Below are positions 8,227-17,984 of a DNA stretch of 64,000 nucleotides, piece after piece. Position numbers and translations under genes: made by a program. The notes beneath the pieces were generated by a model, which saw only the letters and a program-made list of their open reading frames with translations, did no database searches and was not told the DNA's origin. The stretch covers positions 99,726,749 through 99,790,748 of the forward strand of contig NC_092344.1 in the NCBI RefSeq assembly GCF_963676685.1, written 5' to 3'. How positions within the stretch are numbered: the first letter of the stretch is position 1; each line of letters opens with the position of its first letter. This DNA comes from Mytilus edulis. Taxonomy: Eukaryota; Mollusca; Bivalvia; Mytilida; Mytilidae.

Positions 8227-9746
8227 CAGTGGCGGATCAAGAGGAGGTCGTAGAGGGCGTACGCCCCCCTTTTTGCTTGGACTTTTTTTTTGATAAAAAG
8301 ATTAGATTAATAAGACTAGAAAATTATTTACATATAAAGGTTGTTTTTCGCCAGTATTTACTAATTATGTCAAAAGTAAAATTACAAAATACTGAACTCC
8401 GAGGAAAATTGTCATATTACTGACTTGGTACAGGCATTTTCAAATGTAGAAAATGATGGATTGAACCTGGTTTTATAGCGCTAAACCTCTCACTTATATG
8501 ACAGTCGCATCACAGTAGAGTGATTCGGTATGGTTGAGTTGACCAGTTCGTCGAAAAAACGTCACTCAGTCATTTTGAAATTCAAATTACAGGAACACAC
8601 ATTTGCAATTCTGAGCATGAAAAATCATGACACCTTCAAAGCGACAAAGGAGTGAGCAAGAACGTATTGACTTCTATTTCACAATTCAACCAAACAGAAA
8701 GTTATACTCTATTATACTCTCATGAAAAAAGTTCCACATTAATATTATTTACCTACGAAATTATGTTTAACCCCAAACGCCCGCGCCTATCTTAAAATAA
8801 CATAGCTGAATAATTATCCCCAGTCAGTATAAGCTCTGGATAGATTTAAAGTGCAAAGTACGAAACATTTGTTTGAGGAGGCAGTCTGAGATATTTGAGA
8901 GAACAAATCTTACTCTACTTTTTGCCTTAAACAAAAATTCTGGCCGTATTTAGATTGAAAACAATAATCTTGTCCACTTTTTGGCTAATAGAAACGAAAA
9001 TTTCCAACAGAATAATAGAGCATTAAATGAACATAATGAATAAAAAACGGACGTATTTTTTTGGGGACGTGGGTTTGCATGAACTGATATATTGAATACT
9101 TTTATCAAGATCAGACTGCAACCTGCCTGCTGGGTGTGGCCTTTATGTCTCCATTTGTCGACCGTCATTCATAAATTCGTTGTCCTTTCAGACTCATTCG
9201 TAGCCTTTGGTTAATTTTCAATTTTGTTGGTTAAAACATATCAACCAAACATTTGTATAAAAATTGCTTGTTTGTCTTTTTTATAACTCTTGTCTCTCGT
9301 ATTGTAAAATTCATCGAATAGCGCGGCGTGTATCTTGTTACAAGAAGAAATCTGTGAGTTTATGCTAACTTAAAATTGAGAATGGAAATGGGGAATGTGC
9401 CAAACAACCCGACCATAGAAAAAAACAACAGCAAAAGGTCACCAACAGGTATTCAATGTAGCGAGAAATTCCCGCACACTGAACATACAACAAGCGAAAA
9501 TCTTCCCTGTCTATTTTTTACTGACAAGTCCCACATCAAATATATCAGTTCATAGCTTTTGACCCATACTATCATTTTATGATAGACAATTTATGGGTAG
9601 AATCGTCACGAACCGTTTAAAAGTGCATTTTACACTTATCTTATGTTTTTTAGCCAAAAAAAGGTCCCAAAATTTTTTCGCCTCGCTCCGCGCGCCGAAT
9701 TTGAAAAACCTCGCATCTCCTCTGCAAAATCCGGGATCCGTCCCTG
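8227..9746. mobile_element. hAT-like non-autonomous element, dispersed repeat copy 2
   Basis: Begins CAGTGGCGGATCAAG and ends GGGATCCGTCCCTG, whose reverse complement CAGGGACGGATCCC matches the left end at most positions. CAGNG-type ends are typical of hAT transposons. From 8510 on it is co-linear with 745-1945. No clear flanking duplication was found, so the two ends may not belong to one insertion. An inserted fragment at about 9375-9490 (GGAAATGGGGAATGTGCC...) matches 42206-42280 and, inverted, 52610-52725. No transposase ORF. Confidence 0.5.
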
Positions 9747-9754
9747 TAATGTAC

Positions 9755-9845
9755 ACAGCCATGTATCACCATCACTGCTGGTGATCCGAAGGATAAATAT
9801 GTTGTAGAGTTGTCACTGGCTCAGACGTACTTATATATATATACA
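9755..9845 (+). repeat. PLE-associated terminal sequence with decayed hammerhead
   Basis: Matches 40866-40953 in inverted orientation; there it adjoins a PLE endonuclease fragment. It contains CTGGTGA, a TCC-GAA-GGA hairpin, then TAAA and a downstream GTC, which looks like a hammerhead core with two key substitutions (A to G in CUGA, G to T in GAAA). AGCCA (9757-9761) could pair with TGGCT (9817-9821) as stem I. Self-cleavage is not expected. Penelope-like elements commonly carry hammerheads in their terminal repeats. Confidence 0.4.
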
Positions 9846-10129
9846 GTTGTTCGACCTGTTAGTCAAATGCGGTTTGTTTAAATATACTTTTTCACTTTTT
9901 TTTTTGTCTTTTGGAAAATGTTTTTTGTGCTGAATTTAGACCCTTCTACAACGAAATTTGTTTTACATGCACACGTATAAAAATTGCGGTTTTTATCCAA
10001 CGCAATCACAGGTTTGAACGTTGTAGGCTGCTTTGCTAATACAGATGTCACTAATTTGTCACGGATGTTTTTAGGTCGAGTTAAAGTATATTTAAACAAA
10101 GCGCATTCGACTAACAGGTCGAACAACTG
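9844..10129. mobile_element. MITE with ~46-bp terminal inverted repeats
   Basis: The left end CAGTTGTTCGACCTGTTAGT (9844 on) is repeated inverted at the right end (10129 back). The arms match over about 46 bp with two mismatches. Length is 286 bp. No convincing target duplication; the left flank is a (TA)n run. The 82-codon minus-strand frame inside (9878-10126) starts within one arm and has no recognisable product. Confidence 0.7.
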
Positions 10130-10265
10130 GTGTTCTTAAACCCTGCTGACTGCCATTGGCGATTGCCAAATAAAATTGATCACGAGATGTAAGAAAATGG
10201 ATTTTAATATAAATTCAATACTAAACAGAAAACGATGTGTTATAGTTTTTATTATACAATCATTC

Positions 10266-10274
<9 letters not shown>

Positions 10275-10301
<27 letters not shown>
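10275..10301. repeat. (TA)n microsatellite
   Basis: About 13 TA units next to the tail of the adjacent SINE copy. A second (TA)n of similar size lies at 10496-10517 on the other side of the SINE. Confidence 0.8.
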
Positions 10302-10470
10302 CAACTCGTCTAAACATCAACCCAACAATGTTAGATCTGTAAATTTGCTTTCGCAAATTTTTGGTTCTTCCCTCGCCGGGATTCGAACCCATGCTACTGT
10401 GATATCGTGACACCAAATCGCCTGCTCTGCAGCCGTCCCGCTAGACCACACGACCACCTTGGCTCTCAAA
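10299..10470 (-). mobile_element. tRNA-derived SINE, copy A
   Basis: On the minus strand the unit has an RNA polymerase III A box TGGTCTAGCGG (10448-10438), a perfect B box in GGGTTCGAATCCC (10390-10378), then a tail ending GATGTTTAGACGAGTTGTAT. A second copy is at 40425-40580. The tRNA-like fold is imperfect and the sequence continues into a non-tRNA tail, so it is a SINE and not a tRNA gene. The tail matches the 3' end of the PLE fragment at 40960-41170. Confidence 0.75.
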
Positions 10471-10518
10471 AAAAGAGCTTTCGCTGGCCGTGTGTTATAT
10501 ATATATATATATATATGA

Positions 10519-10809
10519 GTCTAAAAAATTGTGTAACAATACCGATGAATAGATGGAAAACAAAACACTAAAAAGTGTTGAATATCATCGCACAAAGATG
10601 GAAAAACTGAACAGATGATATAAATTATACAATAATTGCAAATATTTCGGCTCAACAAATGGCCTTCTTCGGTGCAAAAGTTTAACAATACTGATATATA
10701 ATGTATAAGGTGTAAACATAGATCAGTAATAATACAGGTAAGTTTTGGTCGATTGATTTTAATCCAAAATCCTGAATATAATAATATAAACACTAGACTG
10801 TAAATTTAA
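10519..10809 (-). other. 3' untranslated part of the PLE copy
   Basis: Sequence downstream of the endonuclease ORF stop. On the minus strand it contains ACCGAAGAAGGCCATTTGTT followed by GAGCCGAAATATTTGC, a phrase I associate with the non-coding parts of Penelope-like elements. No gene. Confidence 0.45.
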
Positions 10810-11958
10810 TTATTTCTTTCTATTGATTCCGTCTGGGTGGAGGACACCCAGTGTTTTTATCCAAAACTTCTCCCGATTCTCTCTTTGCCTATTTTGCCAT
10901 GTACAATCCTGTTCGATCACAAGGATCTTCATGTGATCAAAATCTTTCAGATTGTGATCTAGTAACCTGAAGTGTTGGCTGACCGGAATATACGTTTTTT
11001 TTGTGAGGTCACTCCTGTGGCCATTAAGGCGTTTGTGAAATGGCTGCATAGATTCACCACCATATTGGAGACCACATCTAGGACACTCAAGAACGTAAAT
11101 CACATTTGAGCTTTTGCAGTTGACATTGCAGAAGATCTTGTATGTCTTTTCTGTGGTCTTACTGTGAAATGTTGATGAATGCTGCAATTGGTTGCAACAT
11201 TTGCAGCGCTTATCCCCACAAGGCTGGTAATTACCTACAGTATTGTTAGGTTTGGAAAGGTCGGCACGGACAAGTATATTTCTCAGGCTGTTAGGTTGTT
11301 TAAAGGCAATCATGGGAGGCTCAGGAAAGGTTTTGGATAACTTGGAATGTTTCTCGATTGCCGTCCAATGATCACGAATGGTCTTGAAACTATTTCTCAG
11401 GCATGGATGGTAAGTGAGCACAAGGGAACCATCAACTCTATGAATACTATTTTTACTGTTGGTAGACCAGAGAACCATGTCTAGTCTTAGGTTAGTTGGT
11501 ACAATATCAGGAAATTGTAGTTTCTTCCCTAAATCAACTTCTATCTGCCAATTGCTCGCCTGGTGTAGCATTCCTGATGTGTTCTGTTTACTTTTCTGAC
11601 ATAGTTCACCCTCCTCTACAAACTGGATCTTGATAGGTTTGTTTGTAATGTGTTTCACATCTTTCCTCTGCTTTTCTATCACTTCAGCAAGTTCCCGGAG
11701 CACTTCGTTGTATCGTGATGTATATCTCCCCTGTGTTAGAGCGATATTGCACCCTGAAAGCGCATGTTGGAGACTTCCTCTGTTTCCGTACAAGGGACAA
11801 TTTAGTGTTTCTGAAGGTTTCCACCTGTGAAGATTTGTAGGTGTTGATAAGACATCATACACTGATCTTAGAAGAAACTGTAGTTGATATTGAGGATATC
11901 GCCATAATTTGACCATGTAAGGGATTGTTGTTCTAATACCCATCTCGACCAAGCGCAT
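10810..11958 (-). pseudogene. Chimeric ORF: R2-like LINE tail fused to PLE GIY-YIG endonuclease
   Basis: A 382-codon open frame made of two element types. Residues 1 to about 171 match the C-terminal part of a LINE with restriction-like endonuclease: a knuckle CPLYGNRGSLQHALSGC (second Cys replaced by Tyr) and an LRLDMVLWS block (family LRPD). From about 172 the frame continues as the linker and endonuclease of a Penelope-like element: TYHPCLRN, then a Cys cluster CGDKRCKCC (247-255), then a GIY-YIG domain with VIYVLECPRCGLQYGGES (286-303), HKRLNGHRSD (308-317) and a C-terminal DG(I)N motif. In this family GIY-YIG nicks target DNA for retrotransposition. The second motif reads YGGE, where YVGE is usual. 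No RT is attached, so it is a fusion relic although open. Confidence 0.75.
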
Positions 11959-14575
11959 TGGTTCCCTAATTCTACAGTCTTTGCTTGTCTGTTTTCCTCT
12001 TCTCTAGATTTTATCTCTCTTTAAACTAGAATTCGTCTCTCTTAGGTGTTAGCATTTTTCCAGTAGCAACTTTGGGATGTACCAAGGTCCTGTCTTCCTA
12101 CTGCCATTGTTCCTACGATATCTTTATGTCTCAATCTACTCTCTGCCTCTGAAACTGCTTTGGAGGCTGACCACTTTCGTTCTGTTCTTCCCTGGACACC
12201 TGTTGTTCTTACTTTGACATCTCTAGATTTTTTTCAAAGTCATCAAGGCGATTTTTGCTTACTTTGAATTATTCTACTATAGATTTTAATGGTAGCTGCA
12301 ACTTTGCTGTCCTACTGTATAGTCCTAAAGTTGTAAAACTTGGAGGGACACCTAACCAAATCCTAAGATGTCTGTTGATGGGTCTTTCAATCTTCTCAAT
12401 TCTTGTCACTGTAATTTCGTACAACATAAGTGGCCATGATATCCTTGACTGGAGTCCATGTTGGTATATCCATGCCTTTAATTTCCCTGGTAGACCTGTC
12501 TTGTCGATATTTCTTATTCCCTCTCAAACCTGCTGTTCGATTCTTCTGATATTGTTCTTGTCACTTAAAAGAGTCACCATACCACTTTCCTAAGCACTTG
12601 ATGTGATTGTCAATTATTGATGGAATGACTTCTCCTTTCACCTTCTGTTCAAATTTTAGTGCTCATCCTTTTTATTATTATTAGAGCTCTAGACTTCTTT
12701 GGCTTCAAAGCCATCCTTGTCCATGTTACTGTCTCTTCCAAGGCGTTTAACACCCACCTAGCTTGGCCATGGGTATCTGTAGTGATGGTTAAATTGTCCA
12801 TAAACCCTCTATTAAGTGGTAGGCTAATCTTGGGTGATGTTTTTGGGCCTCTAGTTTATCTCTCCCCAGATTTAATTATCATATTCATTCCCATGACAAA
12901 CAGGATAACTGAGATGGTAAATCCAGTAACTACTTTTTGTAGTTTCTGCCATGTTGTTGTAAATGTGCTTGTTGAAAACCAGAGCTCAATCCCACTGAGA
13001 TAACTTCTTATTACTCTCTTAAAGGTAATGCTCTAGTGACTCCTGTATCAGCATATGATACTACTGTTCGATCTTTCTAGTTCATTTTAGCCTGTCGAAT
13101 CAGTTGTGAAACGATTCGTGTATGTTCAGTGCATCCTGAGAATCCTGGTACTACGCCCGTCTGTACTGAAGTGTCTACATAGTTGTTATCTGTCATGTAT
13201 GATGTCATCTTTCTAGCCATGATAGAGAAAAATATCTTTCCTTCTACATTTAGGAGGGAGATTGTGTGGTGTCTTCTGATTTATCTTCTTTTGGAATAAA
13301 ACACCTCTCTGCTTTCTGCCAACATGATGGTATCTTCCCTTCCCTCCACACCACTTTCTGTAGCCTTCACAGGTGTTTCAAAATCACTGAACACTTCTTA
13401 TATACCTTATTCGGGATGCATTTGGTCCTGGTGATGATGCAGACCCAGATTTCTTCACTACATCTGACACTTCTTTCCACGTTGGTTTCTTAATATTCAT
13501 TAGTATGTCTGGTTCTGGCACATGTTCTATCATTTTGCAGTTTCCTAGATGTTTCCACTGCCTATCGTCGATTTATGTCTCTGATAGATATTTTTCCACT
13601 TCCTCTTATGTACTTTTTACTGATCCCGCCTTTGTTCCGTCCAGTGATACTTTCGGTAAACTTGTATGACTTGGCAACAAAAATTGCTCTCTTCATCCCT
13701 CTTTCTCTCCTTGATTTTCTGATTGATTTTGCTCTTTGTCGATTGTTTCTTCTGTCCCTCAGTATTGATTTTAGCTCATTCAATCCTTCTTTTTCCTCCT
13801 CGTTTGCTCTTCTGTACTGCTCTGTGGTATCATTTATTTCGGTTCTTGGTTTTTGTATTTCTTGTTGACGTCTGTTATGATTGGTGTTACCCTGAGTACC
13901 TTCTCTGGTTTTGGTGTTACTAACTCCAAATCGTTCTTATCCTACTGCTATACAATTGTTGACAATGATGGTATCTTTCTCTGTATATTTCCTGTTAGTG
14001 TGTTATCTATAAGATCTTGTCTAGGTCTTCATCAATGATCTCTCATCTTCTGCCATCTATTGGTGGCCATTGTACCTTTTCTTTCCTGTTGTCTGTTGAA
14101 GGTACTGTCGATGTTTTCTGCTAGTTTTGATTCCATTGCTCCTCCTCAATGTTGATCTGAGTAGCTTCATTGGGTAAGAGGTCCTCAGCACTGTGGTTTG
14201 CTTCTTTGCTGTGATCCTCCGTCGTCTAATAGGTGATAACAGTGCGTTCTCTTGGCTGCTTCCCAGATCCGCACTAAGTTCATGCCTGGTGTATCTTCAA
14301 AACTTTTTAACTTCTTGCAAACCTTCCCACAATGACACTTAGTTTATGCCGTTGTTCCAGTCAAAAGTCAGTTGAATTAGCCGAGTTGTTACCATTTTGT
14401 CCTGCTCAATTGGTCGCTCATCCTCCTCTCGGAAGACCCTTAGGGTATTGCACATTATTCTGTGTTTTAGTTTGGTATGGTGATCCTTCTCAGGAACAGT
14501 GTGTCGGGGTGCCAACCCTTCACACCCTTGTTTTAGTCTTCCCTTAACGCCATCTGTCTCTCCAGACGTCACCAT
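11440..14575 (-). pseudogene. Decayed LINE with restriction-like endonuclease (R2-like group)
   Basis: Conceptual translation of the minus strand in shifting frames gives a long stretch of one LINE polyprotein. 13783-13562 encodes a basic segment (NELKSILRDRRNNRQRA...RKSRRERGMKRA) that precedes the RT in this group. About 12900-12700 encodes FVMGMNMIIKSG, then GFMDNLT where the catalytic motif should be FMDD, then WVLNALEETVTWTRMALKPK, the palm region. Several frameshifts and stops separate the blocks. The Asp-to-Asn change alone would kill reverse transcription. The element ends abruptly in the endonuclease region, where the PLE begins. Plus-strand frames in this interval are shadows. The N-terminal part beyond about 14100 is poorly recognisable. 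Confidence 0.65.
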
Positions 14576-14829
14576 TCTATTCTTGGTTGTCAGTTAGTCT
14601 TTCCCAGTAGTCACTGGTAGGTCCAGGTTAAAAGTTACTTACATACAGTACTGTTTGAATTACTGCAAACACCATCAATGTCTTCAACCGAAGCCATCCG
14701 TCACTGTCATGTGTTTCGACCACTAGCTCAGTACACTCTCAGAATGGTTGGTCTACACTAGTGATCAATCACTGCGCTTTGGTGGTTTTGTCTCGAGCTA
14801 CTACTGTCTCTCTTCATCCATATCAAACG

Positions 14830-15240
14830 AGAAGCTTTGCAGAACTGGTCAACAACTGTTCAATAATGTAGAACTTTGTCTTTTTATTGTAGATTTGAAT
14901 TAACTTTTTGTATTGAAAAATATCTTTCTTATAACAGTTATGTTTGTCTGTTAACAAATTTATGTAGTGAAATATTGAAGTTAAATGTAGAAGTTGGTCG
15001 TTACGATAATATTCCGAGATAAAATCTTTTATGTTCATGTTGTAAATGTGTGTTATTTCAGATGAATACCATTTTGTTCTTGTTTGTCCAGCTTACGGAC
15101 CTGTACGAACATTTTTTTTGCCAAAGTATTATTGTCCTTGGCCAAATAATTACAAATGTTTGTATGTACTACAATTAATCGTCGAATAAGTCTCTTACTA
15201 TCAACTTATGTAAATATGTAAAAAAAAAAAAAAAAAAATA
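14830..15240 (+). pseudogene. 5'-truncated LINE 3' end with poly(A)
   Basis: Frameshifted plus-strand translation gives a LINE ORF2 C-terminus: GRYDNIPR near 15000 and DEYHFVLVCPAYGPVR near 15060-15110, the zinc-knuckle-like tail typical of APE-type LINEs. The copy ends in a run of about 19 A followed by (AAT)n at 15219-15250, as expected after target-primed insertion. Not expressed as a gene. Confidence 0.6.
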
Positions 15241-15250
15241 ATAATAATAA

Positions 15251-16400
15251 TGCATGGAATATTCGATCAAATATAGCCTCATAATTGTACTTGTCAGTGT
15301 AGTATATATATATACCATTGTTCTATGTTGTTAATTCATGTTTTATTTTTTCTCAATATCTGTTGTAGCATGATTAAGCTATCGCAATAAAGATCCATTC
15401 AATTACATTTTTTATCAATTTCAATCATACAATTAATCTATCCAAGGTGATAAATGTGCTTCAGGCAGTTGTTACGCACTTATATAAATTCTGTGTTTAA
15501 ACTGTAAATAGACCAAACCCATGACGACAGAAAATACAAACAAATTATAAAAAAAATAGTCCTAAATATACAAAATCAATTAGAACTGGTATTCATGTTT
15601 ATGTAACGTCACGCTTGTCTGGTTTTCGTTCGCCTTAGTGACCTGGATTCATTTAAAATTGAAATATGGCTCTGTGAAAATATAGAATTTGATATATAAA
15701 GGTATGTTGTTGACTTAATATATTTTGAATTTTTAATGCAAACGTTGGTCTTAGTAATTTACATTTGACAAGGAGTTAATACGAGGTGGATAATGTTTTC
15801 ATAACTATTTGACAATATTTATAATGGCTGTGATCACGATATTTAAACCTGTGCGACCGTTTTTTGTTAAATTTCAAATCCTATAAAAAAAACTTGTATG
15901 TAGAGTCAGTTGTTAACTTATGTGTCATTTATTATTTGTTCTCTGATGGAGAGTGGTCTCATTGGCAATCATAACATATTATCTTCGCGACCAAATGATC
16001 CTGTCCCTGATGTAACACTATACCTCTTTTGTGTTTAAAAAATACATTAAAAAATATAAATGATTTAGATGTATACTATTCAAATAGCTTTTGAAGATTT
16101 TAGTTTGAAATTTTTAATAAATCGTTTCGTAATAAAGCTGTTACAATCTATTGATCCAGCTTAAAATACCAATACACCATTTAACAAAAGCTCCGTGGGC
16201 ACACTATTAGTATTTTGATTTTGATTTTTTTATGATTTATTGTTTAGTTGATTTCAGATGGAATACACGTTCTCCTAAAGATTTAGGGTATACCTAATAA
16301 GACCTATTACGAATGTGTTGAAAAATCTGAGAAAATCAAGACCAAACTTGTTGGTAAATTATTAATCCTGTACATTTACTTATTGTATATATATTTTTTT
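15251..16400. other. Intergenic region upstream of the first GT31 gene
   Basis: No gene seen. 15940-16000 (CTGATGGAGAGTGGTCTCAT...) resembles a fragment of a common mussel repeat, and its relative is at 53925-53965. The region should hold the promoter and a 5' untranslated exon of the gene at 16421, but I cannot place them. Confidence 0.4.
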
Positions 16401-16402
16401 AG
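16395..16402 (+). promoter_or_regulatory. Probable 3' splice site in the 5' UTR
   Basis: A T-rich tract ends TTTTTTAG at 16402, 18 bp before the ATG of the glycosyltransferase. The paralogue has the same layout (TTATTTAG ending at 28765). Both genes therefore probably have a 5' untranslated exon further upstream and an intronless coding region. Confidence 0.5.
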
Positions 16403-16420
16403 ATAGATGCCAGTTTTACA

Positions 16421-17377
16421 ATGAACGAGAAAAGTACGTTTGTCGGAGGTCTCAAATGTTTATTCAATACATGGATTCCGCATATAATAACTGGAACATT
16501 ACTCATCTATATAACGTTTTCTGGTGTTCTTTATATACGACAATTAAACACTACGACTGTTCATGGCGAAAATGAAATCTCAACTCGAAACGAACAACAT
16601 TTTAACACACAGATTTCACAAGACACCCGGCCTCACATAGTATTAGGGATTTTAAGTGGGGAAAAGAAAATTCTTTTTCGGGATACGCAAAGAAACACTT
16701 GGATTAAAACAATGCTACGTTTACACAAAGTACTACCTTTCAAAATAACGTACAAATTTTTATTAGACGAGCCATCTTCTGAGTCAATCAAAGAAAATAA
16801 TTTACACAAAGACATAGTGTATTTAAATGTGTCCCATCATGGTCGAGCAGTTAAATTTGGTGAGAAAATGTACGTGTGGTGGAAATATATACATAAGGTA
16901 TACCCAGACGCTCTAATGGGAGCAAGAATAGACGACGATGCTTTTGTATGTGTACCTCAAATGTTTCACAGATTAAATACTTTAAAAGCCGGCAATCTTT
17001 ATTATGGTTGGAGACACGGGAAAAGTAGGCAGATCAACAGAAACAACAGAGTTGATGAAATGTTTTTAGTATTAGGAAAAGATCTCATTTCGCTGATTTC
17101 TAAAAGGACTTACTGTGGACAAAAAAAATGCAAAAATAAGGACGACTTGATTGATATTGATTTTGGTGATACTTCTCTTGCCGAATGGCTGTCTGTTTAC
17201 AGTGATAAAATAAACTTCAAAGCTGATAATGACAGAATTGTGCAATGTGGAGCTAATTCTCATGCTATTTATAAGAAATTTTTAAAGCCTGGTTTTTGTG
17301 ACAAACAATTAGTTTTTCATAAATCGACATGTGAAATGATGCAACAGCTACATTCATGGAATAACCACGGTGGATAG
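16421..17377 (+). CDS. GT31-family beta-1,3-glycosyltransferase-like protein 1
   Basis: 318 residues, single exon. Predicted type II Golgi membrane protein: short cytoplasmic N-terminus, one hydrophobic anchor (about residues 20-38), a stem, then a lumenal catalytic domain. Family marks are PHIVLGILSG (71-80) followed by FRDTQRNTW (86-94), corresponding to the R..R.TW signature, and the metal-binding DDD at 171-173 in ARIDDDAFV. GT31 enzymes transfer galactose, GlcNAc or GalNAc in beta-1,3 linkage from UDP-sugars to glycans; the acceptor cannot be told from sequence. Conserved Cys lie at 232, 237 and 293. It lacks the long C-terminal part of some GT31 subfamilies, but the domain looks complete. 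Start chosen at the first ATG after a likely splice acceptor. A paralogue at 28790 is very similar. Confidence 0.8.
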   Translation: MNEKSTFVGGLKCLFNTWIPHIITGTLLIYITFSGVLYIRQLNTTTVHGENEISTRNEQHFNTQISQDTRPHIVLGILSGEKKILFRDTQRNTWIKTMLRLHKVLPFKITYKFLLDEPSSESIKENNLHKDIVYLNVSHHGRAVKFGEKMYVWWKYIHKVYPDALMGARIDDDAFVCVPQMFHRLNTLKAGNLYYGWRHGKSRQINRNNRVDEMFLVLGKDLISLISKRTYCGQKKCKNKDDLIDIDFGDTSLAEWLSVYSDKINFKADNDRIVQCGANSHAIYKKFLKPGFCDKQLVFHKSTCEMMQQLHSWNNHGG

Positions 17378-17438
17378 CTTCATTAATACTATAGTCACAA
17401 TGTCGATGGAAAGTGGGACCAATGAAACATGTGAATAC

Positions 17439-17984
17439 GTCCCCTACGAAACGGTCCCCTACGAAATAAGTTTGGGAGAAAAACGTTTCGTAGTGGACAC
17501 TACCACTACCATGCAGTCTTTTTTTTACTCTTTTTTCAATTATATTCGTGCAAAGCAAATAACAAAGGTTAGTTTCATGTAATTTTTATTATGTTTTTAT
17601 TAACATAGAATAGGGTTGATGTCAACTACGAAACTTTTTGTCCACTACGAAACGGTTTTGTCAACTACGAAACGCATCAAAATGTCCACTACGTAACATG
17701 AGTTGTACCTTCATATGTGAAGTACTGTCTAATCTTTATCGATAAAAAATTGTTCTCCAATTCAGAAAAAAATGAGATTTTCTAGTATATAAAGTAAACA
17801 AACTGGAATGTCTATAGGAAACATTTAAAATTGCAAAAATATGTGTGTTTATTTTAATAATTCAAAAGTATGTTTAGAGCAAACATATTTTAATAAACAG
17901 CTTTTAACATAGGATTTTTTATTTTAGAAGGTGTGTCCCTAACACCATGTCCACTACGAAACGAAGTCATTAAAACTACGAAAC
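17439..17984. repeat. Array of the motif GTCCACTACGAAACG
   Basis: Irregularly spaced copies of CTACGAAA within GTC(C/A)ACTACGAAACG at 17439, 17455, 17621, 17640, 17660, 17684 (GTAAC variant), 17949 and 17972, plus one inverted copy (CGTTTCGTAGTGGAC, 17484-17498). Spacers differ, so it is not a simple tandem satellite. It begins 62 bp after the stop codon of the GT31 gene, so it may be partly in its 3' UTR. Function unknown. Confidence 0.7.

Noticed and set aside
9878-10126. 82-codon minus-strand frame
   Set aside because: It lies within the MITE, starts in its inverted arm, and shows no recognisable motif.
10330-10470. tRNA gene (and the similar one at 40425)
   Set aside because: The B box is perfect, but the cloverleaf is imperfect, the tail is not tRNA-like, and two dispersed copies share it. 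A SINE explains it better.
12255-14038. Many plus-strand open frames between 12.2 and 14.0 kb
   Set aside because: The opposite strand translates into recognisable LINE reverse-transcriptase blocks; the plus frames are shadows.
17439-17984. CRISPR-like array
   Set aside because: Eukaryotic context, uneven spacers, an inverted copy and no cas genes.
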